39,549 nucleotides of DNA from Chloroflexota bacterium. Its GTDB lineage: Bacteria; Chloroflexota; Limnocylindria; Limnocylindrales; CSP1-4. Below are positions 22,804 through 30,673 of this stretch, piece after piece. Below the pieces are notes generated by a model. That model saw only the letters and a list, made by a program, of their open reading frames with translations. It was not told the origin of the DNA and did not search any database. The number at the start of each line of letters is the position of its first letter. The first letter of the stretch is position 1. The translations under genes and the position numbers were made by a program. Where the stretch lies: positions 1-39,549 of the forward strand of contig JADDQH010000022.1 of NCBI GenBank assembly GCA_016781485.1, read 5' to 3'.

Positions 22804-23833
22804 CTTCGAGGCATCACCGCCGCGTCGATCCGCCACGGCGGTCTGGTTCCCCACGCCCCGACAGGTCGCGCTGTGCGAGGAACGGCTGCCGACGGTGGGG
22901 CGCGACGACGTCCGCGTCCGCTCGATCGTCTCCGGCATCAGCCACGGTACCGAGATGCTCGTCTACCGCGGCCTCGTGCCGAAGGAACTGCCGCTCGACC
23001 TCCCGACCCTGAAAGGCTCGTTCGCCTTCCCCATCAAGTACGGGTACGCCAGCGTGGGTCGGATCGTCGAGGTAGGCAGCGAGGTGACCGCGCTCCGCGA
23101 GGGTGATCTCGTGTTCGTTCACCACCCGCACCAGTCGGAGTACGTGGTCCCCAGCTCGATGCCCGTGCCGTTGCCCGACGCTCTCGACCCTGAGGCAGGC
23201 GTCTTCCTCGCGAACGTCGAGACGGCCGTGAACGTGCTGCTTGACGCTCACCCGCGCCTCGGAGAGCGGCTCGTCGTCTTCGGACAGGGGGTCGTCGGGT
23301 TGCTGCTCACGCAGCTCGCGCGGCGGTCCGGAGCTCGCCTCATCGTGGCCGTCGACCCGATCGGCTCCCGGCGTTCGGCAGCCGTCGAGGCCGGCGCGGA
23401 CGTCGTGCTCGGACCGGAAGATGACGTCGAGGGCGAGGTGCGGCGGCTGACGGACGGACTGGGCGCCGACCTGGTCCTGGAAGCGAGCGGTAGCCCGGAC
23501 GCGCTCGATCTCGGGCTCCGATGCCTCGCCTTCCAGGGGACGGTGGTCGTCTGTTCCTGGTACGGGATGAAACGCGTCACACTCGGGCTCGGTGGATCCT
23601 TCCACCGGGACCGCCTGCGGGTCGTGAGCTCCCAGGTGTCGACGGTCGACCCAGCGCTTCATCCGCGGTGGGGCCCGAGTCGGAGGCTCTCGTTCGCTCG
23701 AGAGCTCCTGGGATCGCTCCGGCTCGCGCCATTGGTGACCCATCGGATACCCCTGGACCGTGCGGAAGAGGCCTACCGGCTGCTCGACGAGCGTTCCGAG
23801 GAGTCCCTGCAAGTCGTCCTCCGGTATCAGTAG
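22787..23833 (+). CDS. Zinc-less MDR-family dehydrogenase (BchC-like)
   Basis: A 348-residue medium-chain dehydrogenase/reductase. It has the GroES-like N-terminal half (VSGISHGTEMLVYRGLVPKE, KYGYASVGRIVEVG, HHPHQSEYVVP) and a Rossmann half (VVFGQGVVGLLLTQLARRSGA, then VAVDP). The Cys that binds catalytic zinc in alcohol dehydrogenases is Ser in GISHGTE, and the four-Cys structural lobe is missing, so it is probably zinc-independent. The N-terminal pattern resembles bacteriochlorophyllide dehydrogenase BchC more than true alcohol dehydrogenases. The natural substrate is unknown. The gene starts inside the end of the fusion gene and the PTPS-like gene follows after 4 nt, so these three are one translational unit. 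Confidence 0.85.
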   Translation: MAASGDFEASPPRRSATAVWFPTPRQVALCEERLPTVGRDDVRVRSIVSGISHGTEMLVYRGLVPKELPLDLPTLKGSFAFPIKYGYASVGRIVEVGSEVTALREGDLVFVHHPHQSEYVVPSSMPVPLPDALDPEAGVFLANVETAVNVLLDAHPRLGERLVVFGQGVVGLLLTQLARRSGARLIVAVDPIGSRRSAAVEAGADVVLGPEDDVEGEVRRLTDGLGADLVLEASGSPDALDLGLRCLAFQGTVVVCSWYGMKRVTLGLGGSFHRDRLRVVSSQVSTVDPALHPRWGPSRRLSFARELLGSLRLAPLVTHRIPLDRAEEAYRLLDERSEESLQVVLRYQ

Positions 23834-23837
23834 CTCG

Positions 23838-24302
23838 ATGTTCGAGGTCGGCGTCGTTTCCGGTTTCCGCGCGACTCACCGCCTCGTCGGCGATTTCGGA
23901 GCGGCGACGCGCGAGCATGGTCACGAGTACCGGGTGCAGGTCGCCGTGCGCGGACCGAGCGTCGCGCACGATGGGACGCTGTGTGACATCGGCTGGCTCC
24001 GGGACGTCGTGGCCGACGTCCTCGCCACGCTGGACGGCCGCGACCTCAACGACGTCGAGCCGCTGGCGGGCGCGAACCCGACGGCGGAAGCGGTTGCGGC
24101 GTACCTCTTCCGGGCGCTCGCACCGCGGACCGACGATCCGAACCTCCGGACGCTCTCCGTCGAGGTCTGGGAGACCCCGGAGGCGTACGCCCGGTATGAC
24201 GGGGCCCTCCCCTATCCGGCCGCTGACCCCGCCCCTGTGCGGGCCGCGAGCCACACTGCTGACCCTGCCGCCGGCCGGATCACGGACCGCGGCCCGAGCT
24301 AG
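23838..24302 (+). CDS. PTPS/QueD-fold protein lacking the catalytic Cys and His
   Basis: A 154-residue T-fold protein of the 6-pyruvoyl-tetrahydropterin synthase/6-carboxytetrahydropterin synthase family. The three zinc histidines are kept: His14 (FRATHRL), His27 and His29 (EHGHEY). The pterin-anchoring Glu is Glu112 (VEVWETPEAY). The catalytic Cys four residues before HGH is Ala23, and the catalytic His of the LDH motif is Gly67 (LDGRDLND). Both proton-shuttling residues are therefore missing, while the structural and binding residues remain. The C-terminal roughly 35 residues are a disordered Ala/Pro tail. It is the last plus-strand gene of the operon, and its TAG overlaps the TAG of the convergent glycosyltransferase (CTAG). 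Zinc and a pterin- or pyrimidine-like ligand are expected; the reaction is unknown. Confidence 0.82.
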   Translation: MFEVGVVSGFRATHRLVGDFGAATREHGHEYRVQVAVRGPSVAHDGTLCDIGWLRDVVADVLATLDGRDLNDVEPLAGANPTAEAVAAYLFRALAPRTDDPNLRTLSVEVWETPEAYARYDGALPYPAADPAPVRAASHTADPAAGRITDRGPS

Positions 24303-25396
24303 TGACCCTTTCCATCGGTCGTTCGTTTCGCAGCGGCTTCGCGGATGGCGTCGAAGAACAGCCGCGCCGACTCGTCCCAGGTCGGGCGCTCAGAGGCTCG
24401 CAGTCGCGCCGCCTCCCCAAGCCGCCTGCGGAGCGCCTCGTCGCCTGCCAGCCGCTCCAGAGCTGCGGCGAGCCCGGTGACATCGCCGGGTTCCGCGAGC
24501 AGCGCCTCCTGCCCGTCGTCGGCGAGGTAGGGGAGATTGCCGGCGCGCCAGCCGACGACCGGCAATCCGGCAGCCATCGCTTCACCCCACACCGTCCCGT
24601 ACGGTTCGCGGACGCTTGGCAGGACGAACACGTCGGCGCCGCGATAGAGCGCCGCGACGAGCACCCGCGAGACCGGGCCATGGACCACGACTCGGTCCGA
24701 CAGGTCCGGTTCGCTGAGCCGCCCCCGGATCCGGGCGGCATACGACCGATCCGCGCTGTCGTCCCCGACGAGGTGGAGGACCGCGGCGTGGTCAGGCAGC
24801 CGCGCGAACGCGTCAAGGAGCTTGTGTATCCCCTTCCGCGGCACCCAGTTCCCGACGCACAGGACGGCGATCGCCCGCCCGCGTCGGAGGTCCAGCGATC
24901 CCCGTTCCTCGGGTTCCGCGACGTCCCGGCCCGGCGGCACCACGCGGAGGCGTTCGGCAGGCACGCCGTCGGCGCGGAGCGCGTCGGCCAGCGAGTCGCT
25001 GGCGACGAGGAGACGCTCGACGTGTCGATAGGCGAGCCGGTCGAGGCGAGCCTGGAGGAGCGTCCGCAGCCGGCCGTGATCGATCCCGCCGGGAGGCTGG
25101 TGGAGCATCGCGACGACGGGCAGATCGGGTGCGCCGCGCGCGAACCAGGGCCACGCGAACGCGGCCGCGATGCTGTCGAGGACGACGGCATCCGAGGACA
25201 GACCACGGGCGTCCGCGAGCAGGCGGCGCGCGTCGATCGCAGCGAGAGGGAACGGGCGCTCGGGGAATGACAGGAACCGGAGCTCGACGCCGTGTCGCGG
25301 AGCGGCTTCCGCCATCCGAACGTGGTACAGGTACCCTCCCGTCAGGCGCCCCGGGTTACCGAGCGTAACGAGCGAGACGACGAACGTGCGCGTCAT
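24299..25396 (-). CDS. Glycosyltransferase family 4-type protein
   Basis: A 365-residue GT-B glycosyltransferase. The N-terminal strand TFVVSLVTLGNP and the loop GGYLYHVRMAE form the acceptor-side domain. In the C-terminal domain are VLCVGNWVPRKGIHKLLDAF and the EX7E motif EPYGTVWGEAMAAG. No membrane segment or signal is seen, so it acts in the cytoplasm. ATG 25396 is needed to keep the first beta strand, yet it overlaps by 11 bp the start of the divergent glycosyltransferase at 25386. The stop also overlaps the stop of the PTPS-like gene. Sugar donor and acceptor cannot be read from sequence. Confidence 0.87.
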   Translation of the reverse strand: MTRTFVVSLVTLGNPGRLTGGYLYHVRMAEAAPRHGVELRFLSFPERPFPLAAIDARRLLADARGLSSDAVVLDSIAAAFAWPWFARGAPDLPVVAMLHQPPGGIDHGRLRTLLQARLDRLAYRHVERLLVASDSLADALRADGVPAERLRVVPPGRDVAEPEERGSLDLRRGRAIAVLCVGNWVPRKGIHKLLDAFARLPDHAAVLHLVGDDSADRSYAARIRGRLSEPDLSDRVVVHGPVSRVLVAALYRGADVFVLPSVREPYGTVWGEAMAAGLPVVGWRAGNLPYLADDGQEALLAEPGDVTGLAAALERLAGDEALRRRLGEAARLRASERPTWDESARLFFDAIREAAAKRTTDGKGH

Positions 25397-26510
25397 CCAC
25401 GTCGCCCCCACGCCGTTCGGGAGCGACGGCCTGTTCGGAGGCGGCGAGCGCTACCCACTCGAGCTAGCGCGGGCGCTCGCGCGCCACGTCGACTGTGAGC
25501 TCGTCACGTTCGGCACGACGGCTGGCAGGCGACGCAACGGCGCTCTCCGACTCACGACCCTTCCGGCGCACGGTCACCTCCACGGCCATCCCGCCCACCC
25601 GCTCGCTCCCTCGCTCCCGCGGGCGCTGGTCGGCGCCGACATCGTCCACACCCATCATATGAGGAGCACTCCGAGCGGTGTCGCCGCCCTGACGGCTCGC
25701 GTCCGGCGGCAGCGAGCAGTCGTGACGGATCACGGCCTCCAGGGAAGCGACTGGGGCGGCCTGCTGCCGCGGCTGTTCGACCGCTTCCTCACGGTCTCCT
25801 CGTACTCCGCGCGAGAACTCGGCGCTCCCGCGACCCGAACGAGTGTCATCTACGGCGGCGCGGACCCCGACCGCTTCTTCCCGGACGACCGCGTCTCGCG
25901 TCGCGGGATCCTGTTCGTCGGGCGGCTCACTCCGCACAAGGGCGTCGACCGTTTGCTGCAAGCCCTCCCGGCCGGCGCCGAGCTGAAGGTCGCAGGCTCC
26001 TTGGGTCACGACCCGCAGCTTCCGGAGCGCGATTACCCGTTGCTTCTGCGGCGCCTCGCCGAGGGTCGCGACGTCGAGTTCCTTGGCCCCGTCCCCGAGA
26101 CCCTCCTGCCCGTGCTCTACCGTGAGGCCGCAGTGCTGGCTCTGCCGTCCGTGCACCGTACCTGTTACGGCCGCGAGATCCGCGTGTCGGAACTCCTGGG
26201 ACTCGTCGCGCTCGAGGCGATGGCGAGCGGGACGCCGGTCGTCTGCAGCCGGGTCGGCGGTCTCGCCGAGGTCGTCCAGGACGGCATCACCGGCTTCCTC
26301 GTCGAGCCCGGGAACGTGGAGGAGCTCGGTGGTCGGCTCGAGCAGGTCCTGACGGACCGTTCCCTCGCCGCCCGGCTGGGGCGGAACGCCCGCGAGCTCG
26401 TGGTGGAACGGTTCAGCTGGGAGGCGTGTGCGCAACGCTGCCTCGCCGCCTACACGAAGCTGCTCGGACCGACGGGGCAGACGACGACCGCTCGTGCCGC
26501 AGACGCGTGA
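25386..26510 (+). CDS. Glycosyltransferase family 4-type protein
   Basis: A 374-residue GT-B glycosyltransferase starting at GTG 25386 (MRVIHVAPTPFGSDGLFGGGERYPLELARAL). Typical parts are VHTHHMRS, LTVSSYSAREL, VIYGGADPDRFFP, ILFVGRLTPHKGVDRLLQALP and the EX7E motif in SELLGLVALEAMASGTPVVCS. An in-frame upstream extension is only antisense to the neighbouring glycosyltransferase. The head-to-head overlap with that gene leaves no promoter space between them, so the promoter must lie inside the other coding sequence. Its TGA overlaps the GTG of the GT9 gene (GTGA), so the two are coupled. The three glycosyltransferases probably act on the same glycan or small molecule. Confidence 0.88.
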   Translation: MRVIHVAPTPFGSDGLFGGGERYPLELARALARHVDCELVTFGTTAGRRRNGALRLTTLPAHGHLHGHPAHPLAPSLPRALVGADIVHTHHMRSTPSGVAALTARVRRQRAVVTDHGLQGSDWGGLLPRLFDRFLTVSSYSARELGAPATRTSVIYGGADPDRFFPDDRVSRRGILFVGRLTPHKGVDRLLQALPAGAELKVAGSLGHDPQLPERDYPLLLRRLAEGRDVEFLGPVPETLLPVLYREAAVLALPSVHRTCYGREIRVSELLGLVALEAMASGTPVVCSRVGGLAEVVQDGITGFLVEPGNVEELGGRLEQVLTDRSLAARLGRNARELVVERFSWEACAQRCLAAYTKLLGPTGQTTTARAADA

Positions 26511-27598
26511 CAGGCGACCGCGGGATCCTGCTCGTCCGCCCCGACCACCTCGGCGACGTGCTGCTGACGCTGCCGGCGGTCGCGGCGCTCCGCCAGCTGC
26601 TGCCGCGACGGCGGATCACATACCTGACGCCTGCCGGTGTTTCGGACGTGCCGAGGCACTCGCCGATCGTCGATGAGATCGAGACGCTCGAGTTCCCCGA
26701 GCCGACAGCCCCCGCCGACCCGCCCGGCTGGTCTGCCGTCGTCACCGAAGCCTCGCGGCGGTTCGAGGAGCGGTTCGAGGTCGCGATCCTGTTTCGCCCG
26801 AGAGATCCATGGTCCGGAGCGCTCGTCGCCCGCGCGCGCATCCCGGTCCGGGTCGGCTTCGACCATCCGGAGACGCGCCCGTTCCTGACTCACACGCTTC
26901 CCGTCCCCACCCGGCGGCACGTCGCCGTGATGGGCCTTGACCTTGTCGAGCTCGGAGCGGAATGCCTCGGCGCGCGCGTACCCCCGACACGCGCACCGCT
27001 TCACGCCGAGTTCAGGACGACGCACGACGAGGAGCGGGAGGCGGAGGAAGCCCTGCGCGACGTGGCGTCGGTCGGATCGTCCCCGATCGTCCTTCACCCC
27101 GGATCGGGCTGGCGGCTCAAGAACTGGCCAGCGCTCCGGTGGGGGCTTCTCGCGTCCGCGCTGGAGCGCCGCCACGGTGTGCCGCCGCTGCTCGTCAGTG
27201 GCCCCGGCGAGGAGGAGCTTGCGGCCTCCGTCGTGACCGCGAGTGGGTGGCAGGCAGAGCGACTGCCACGCGTGCTGTCGCTGGGCGGCCTGGCAGCGCT
27301 TCACGGACGCGCCCGCGTCGTTGTCGCGACCGATAGCGGCCCTCTCCATCTCGCAGCGATGGTGGGCGCGCCGGTCGTCGGGCTCTACGGCCCGTTCGGG
27401 CCGGACCTGTTCGCGCCGCTGTCGCCTTCCGACCGATCTCGGACGGTCAGCGTCGACCTTCCCTGCAGCCCCTGCGGGACACTCGTCACCCCACCGTGCG
27501 GCGCGGTCACCGAGCCCGCCTGCGTGACCGGGATCGGAGTCGAGCGGGTCGCGGCGGCAGTGTCGGAGCTCATCGCAGCTGCCGGTCCTGCCGACTGA
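26507..27598 (+). CDS. Glycosyltransferase family 9 (heptosyltransferase-like)
   Basis: A 363-residue GT9 protein starting at GTG 26507. Signatures are RPDHLGDVLLTLPAVAALR near the N-terminus, LHPGSGWRLKNWP in the middle and VATDSGPLHLAAMVGAPVVGLYGP for donor binding. GT9 enzymes are best known as ADP-heptose:LPS transferases in Gram-negatives, but homologues occur widely in Chloroflexota and Actinobacteria for other glycans or secondary metabolites. Four Cys near the C-terminus (CSPC, CG, CVTG) are common in the family. It is co-translated with the preceding glycosyltransferase (4-nt overlap). The gene ends at a bidirectional terminator facing the M4 peptidase gene. No lipid A genes are visible here, so an LPS role is not supported. 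Confidence 0.88.
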   Translation: MTGDRGILLVRPDHLGDVLLTLPAVAALRQLLPRRRITYLTPAGVSDVPRHSPIVDEIETLEFPEPTAPADPPGWSAVVTEASRRFEERFEVAILFRPRDPWSGALVARARIPVRVGFDHPETRPFLTHTLPVPTRRHVAVMGLDLVELGAECLGARVPPTRAPLHAEFRTTHDEEREAEEALRDVASVGSSPIVLHPGSGWRLKNWPALRWGLLASALERRHGVPPLLVSGPGEEELAASVVTASGWQAERLPRVLSLGGLAALHGRARVVVATDSGPLHLAAMVGAPVVGLYGPFGPDLFAPLSPSDRSRTVSVDLPCSPCGTLVTPPCGAVTEPACVTGIGVERVAAAVSELIAAAGPAD

Positions 27599-27603
27599 CG
27601 GAT

Positions 27604-27650
27604 CCAGAAAAGCGAGGAGGCCTCCCGGCGGACCCGGGAGGCCTCTCTGG
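27604..27650. terminator. Bidirectional terminator between the GT9 and M4 peptidase genes
   Basis: GAGGCCTCCCGG (27617-27628) pairs perfectly with CCGGGAGGCCTC (27634-27645) over a 5-nt loop, with outer CCAG/CTGG pairs. On the minus strand the hairpin is followed by CGCTTTTC, a T-tail for the peptidase gene; on the plus strand it is followed by TCTCTGG. Confidence 0.85.
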
Positions 27651-27670
27651 AACGTCTCAGCCGATAGCCG

Positions 27671-30600
27671 CTACGGGCAGCCCGTCTTCGTGCCTCCGTC
27701 GGCACCGACGTCGCAGACGTCGGTTCCCAGACCGCCGTAGAGCCTGTCGTACCCGTTCTGCCCGTACAGGTAGTCGTTCCCGGCGGCGCCGATGAGCGCG
27801 TCGTTCCCGTACCCGCCGTACAGCTTGTCCACCCCCGGGCCGCCGTTCAAGACGTCGCTGGCGGCTGCGCCCGAGATCGTGTCGTTGCCGCCGAAGCCGC
27901 AGATCACGTCGATCCCGGTCGTGCCAGCCAGGGACTCACTTAGCGCGGTCCCGAGTCTCGTGCACCTCGAGGCCTGACCGGCCGGATAGACGGCCGTCGT
28001 CTCCGCCCGCCGCACGTTGTTCGTCGTGTTCCAGTCCCCACCCGGGGGCACGACCGTCGCCGTCGCCGTGACCTTGCCGGACGAGATCGGCCCGACCGTG
28101 ATCACCCTCGAGGTGGAGGCGCCGGAGGCGAGCGTCCCGAGCGAGCAGACGACGAGCCCGCCGATCTTCCGGCCCCCGTACGCTGTCCCACCTGAGAACG
28201 AGCAACCGCTGGACGCGCCCAGGAACGTCGCGTTCGTCGGGACCGCGAACCGGAGGCTCACGGACGACGCCGTGATCGGGCCGTTGTTCCTGACGGTCGG
28301 CCGGTAGACGAGGTGGTCCCCGACGGCGACCGGATCCGGCGCGTCGGTCAGTGCCGTCACGGCGAGGTCCGGTGCCGGAGCGCAGGTGTAGATCCGGACG
28401 TCGTCCATCTGCCACCCACCGACCCCGTACCCGTTGTTCCCATCGTCCGTCCCGAGCCGCCAGCGGAACCGGACCGCCTTCCCGGCAAGGCCCGAGAGAT
28501 CGATGCGGGTCCCGGAGTAGCCGGCGCTGTAGTTCGCGAACGCCTGCCTGCCCTCGAGCGGATTACCGCCCGCCACGCCGTCGTTGTAGATCGGGCCGAT
28601 GTACGACATCCCGGTCGGCATCGGCAGCATGAGCGATCCCGCATCGGTCCAGGGGCCGCCATCGGCGCTGTACTCAAGGACGCCGCCGTCGAAGTTCCCG
28701 AAGTTCCAGTTCGCGTCGTACCCGTACTCGAACGTGAACGCGTGCCGGAAGTGGAGGTATGCGTTCGAGGGCAGCGTCACGCCGGGCGTGAGCGTCGCGT
28801 CGATCACCCCTGCCGTCTCCCGCTCCGCGCCGAACAGCGACCAGATCCCGGTCGTGGCGTACGAGGGGTCGCGGGCCCAGCCGCTCGAGAACGCCCATGA
28901 CGGGCGCGCGGTTTCGAAGCTGTCGAAGAACAGGATCCTGGGCGCGTGGGTGCTCGTGGAGCACACCGGCGCGTCATACGACTGCGCCTGGTACTTGGCC
29001 GGCAGGACGTTCATCTCGGTCGCGTCGGCCGCCTTCTTCACTTCGCCGCAGTTCGCCGCCGTGATGCCGCTCGTCCCGACGAGCGTGTGACACGCCTGCT
29101 GGAGCGCGTAGTAGAGGTCGAGGTAGTCGCTGCCCGACGTCAGGAGGTTCGTCTCGACCTCGTACCAGATCCTGGCCGCTCTCTCCATCCCGATCGGGTA
29201 GACCGTCCGGCCGTTGAAGGAGCCACCGTCCGTCATGAGATACGCCGCCTTGTTCGCGACACCGCTGTTGGAGTGGACGCCGCCGTTGTCGAAGTAGTCG
29301 CTCTCCGGGCCGTAGTCCACGTACCAGCTGCTCGTCATCTTGTCGGGGTTCCCGAACAGCGTCGGGTCCTTCATGGAGCGGAGCGCGCCGCGATAGACGT
29401 CGTAGCCGAAGACGTCGGGAGCGTCCTCCCCGACGAGCCACCGCGCGGCGGCGCTGTCGTCGTCGTAGGTCCCGTGGTCCCTGGACAGGTCGATGAACTC
29501 TCCGAACACGTCCGAGAGCGCCTCGTTGATCGCGCCGGACTGGTAGTAGTAGAGGAGACTCGACTCGTGGTCCGTCACGCCGTGCGCGAGCTCGTGCCCG
29601 ACGACGTCGTCGGCGTTCGCGAAGTCGTCGCCGTAGACCATCTGGATCCCGTTCCAATACGCGTTCGGATACGGGCAGGGACTCGACATGTCGCAGTAGC
29701 GGACCGTCGAGCGAAGCGCCATCCCGCGGCCGTCGAGGCTGTCCCTGTCGAAGCGGCTCCTGAACCAGTCGTAGACGGTCCCGGAGTAGTCGTAAGCACG
29801 GTCTACATCGGGCCTCCCGGTCGGGCCCTGACCCTCGCGTCGCGTGTAGCTCGAGGTGCACGCGTCGCTCGAGCTCCGGACGTTCGCCTTGTCGCAGACG
29901 TACCGGACCTTCGCCTCGTGGATCTGGTTGAAGTGAAGGGCGACGCCACCTGCCTCGGCGTCGATGAGGACGAGCTCGCGGATCGGATCGAGGTCACCCG
30001 CCGTCACCTCCGTCCGCCAGACGAGCTGGGCGCCAGGCGAACGAGATGGATCCCGCGGACCGCCGAGCAGTCGTGGATCGTAGATGGTGAGTTCGGGCAT
30101 GGTGGCGTCGAGCGCGTCCGCCGAGACACCGTGCGCCGTCGCGATAGCCTGTCGGGCGGTCCGGCTCGCAACTGCGGCAGTGACCTTGGGCGTCGCGCCG
30201 AGTGTCAGGTCCGGGAGGATCTCGCCATTCGCCGAGAGGATGTTCCGGGAGGCGTCGAGGTTGACGCGCAGCTCAGCCGCGAGGACAGGGACGCCGCGGT
30301 GGAGCTGCTGGAAGCGGACGTTCGATCGGCCGTCCTCCAACTCCTTCGACGCCATCAGCCGCAGGTCGCGGGCGTCGTCGCGGAGCCCGAACGCTCCGCC
30401 GTGTCTCGCGAGGAACGCTCGGGCGGCTCGCTCCGGGCTCTCGTTCGCGCCGACGCCATCCGGACGTCGCATCGCCCGGTCGGGGTTCGCTCCGATGAAG
30501 CTCACCTTGCCGGTCGCCGCGTTCCGCGCGATCCGCTCGGCCCCGAGCTGCTGCGCCAGTTGCCGATCGCTCTCGGCCACGCCCGGCGACGGGTCCCGCG

Positions 30601-30673
30601 CGAGCGCGAGGTTCGTCCCGAGTGGTGCGGCGAGAGCGGCGATCAGCAGCGCCCGAAGAAGTCTTCCCAGCAT
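27671..30673 (-). CDS. Secreted M4 (thermolysin-family) metallopeptidase with MAM-like, DUF11-like and RTX domains
   Basis: Exactly 1000 residues from ATG 30673, preceded by AAAGGGA. In order: a Sec signal peptide (1-26); an FTP/PepSY-type propeptide (about 35-240); and the M4 catalytic domain with HELAH at 360-364, the third zinc ligand Glu384 (GAINEALSDVFGEF) and the active-site His467 (NGGVHSNSG). Then come an immune-inhibitor-A/MAM-like sandwich (about 579-764), a DUF11/CARDB-type repeat (about 768-890), and four or five calcium-binding RTX nonapeptides (about 925-988, GGNDTISG, LNGGPGVDKLYGG, YGNDALIG). It is an extracellular degradative protease. RTX repeats are usually linked to type I secretion, whereas this protein has an N-terminal Sec signal, so calcium-triggered folding outside the cell after Sec export is more likely. 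Confidence 0.93.
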   Translation of the reverse strand: MLGRLLRALLIAALAAPLGTNLALARDPSPGVAESDRQLAQQLGAERIARNAATGKVSFIGANPDRAMRRPDGVGANESPERAARAFLARHGGAFGLRDDARDLRLMASKELEDGRSNVRFQQLHRGVPVLAAELRVNLDASRNILSANGEILPDLTLGATPKVTAAVASRTARQAIATAHGVSADALDATMPELTIYDPRLLGGPRDPSRSPGAQLVWRTEVTAGDLDPIRELVLIDAEAGGVALHFNQIHEAKVRYVCDKANVRSSSDACTSSYTRREGQGPTGRPDVDRAYDYSGTVYDWFRSRFDRDSLDGRGMALRSTVRYCDMSSPCPYPNAYWNGIQMVYGDDFANADDVVGHELAHGVTDHESSLLYYYQSGAINEALSDVFGEFIDLSRDHGTYDDDSAAARWLVGEDAPDVFGYDVYRGALRSMKDPTLFGNPDKMTSSWYVDYGPESDYFDNGGVHSNSGVANKAAYLMTDGGSFNGRTVYPIGMERAARIWYEVETNLLTSGSDYLDLYYALQQACHTLVGTSGITAANCGEVKKAADATEMNVLPAKYQAQSYDAPVCSTSTHAPRILFFDSFETARPSWAFSSGWARDPSYATTGIWSLFGAERETAGVIDATLTPGVTLPSNAYLHFRHAFTFEYGYDANWNFGNFDGGVLEYSADGGPWTDAGSLMLPMPTGMSYIGPIYNDGVAGGNPLEGRQAFANYSAGYSGTRIDLSGLAGKAVRFRWRLGTDDGNNGYGVGGWQMDDVRIYTCAPAPDLAVTALTDAPDPVAVGDHLVYRPTVRNNGPITASSVSLRFAVPTNATFLGASSGCSFSGGTAYGGRKIGGLVVCSLGTLASGASTSRVITVGPISSGKVTATATVVPPGGDWNTTNNVRRAETTAVYPAGQASRCTRLGTALSESLAGTTGIDVICGFGGNDTISGAAASDVLNGGPGVDKLYGGYGNDALIGAAGNDYLYGQNGYDRLYGGLGTDVCDVGADGGTKTGCP

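Noticed and set aside
26507-27598. Naming the GT9 protein as an LPS heptosyltransferase (waaC/waaF)
   Set aside because: The family match is good, but no lipid A or heptose biosynthesis genes are in the window and the lineage is probably not a classical LPS producer.
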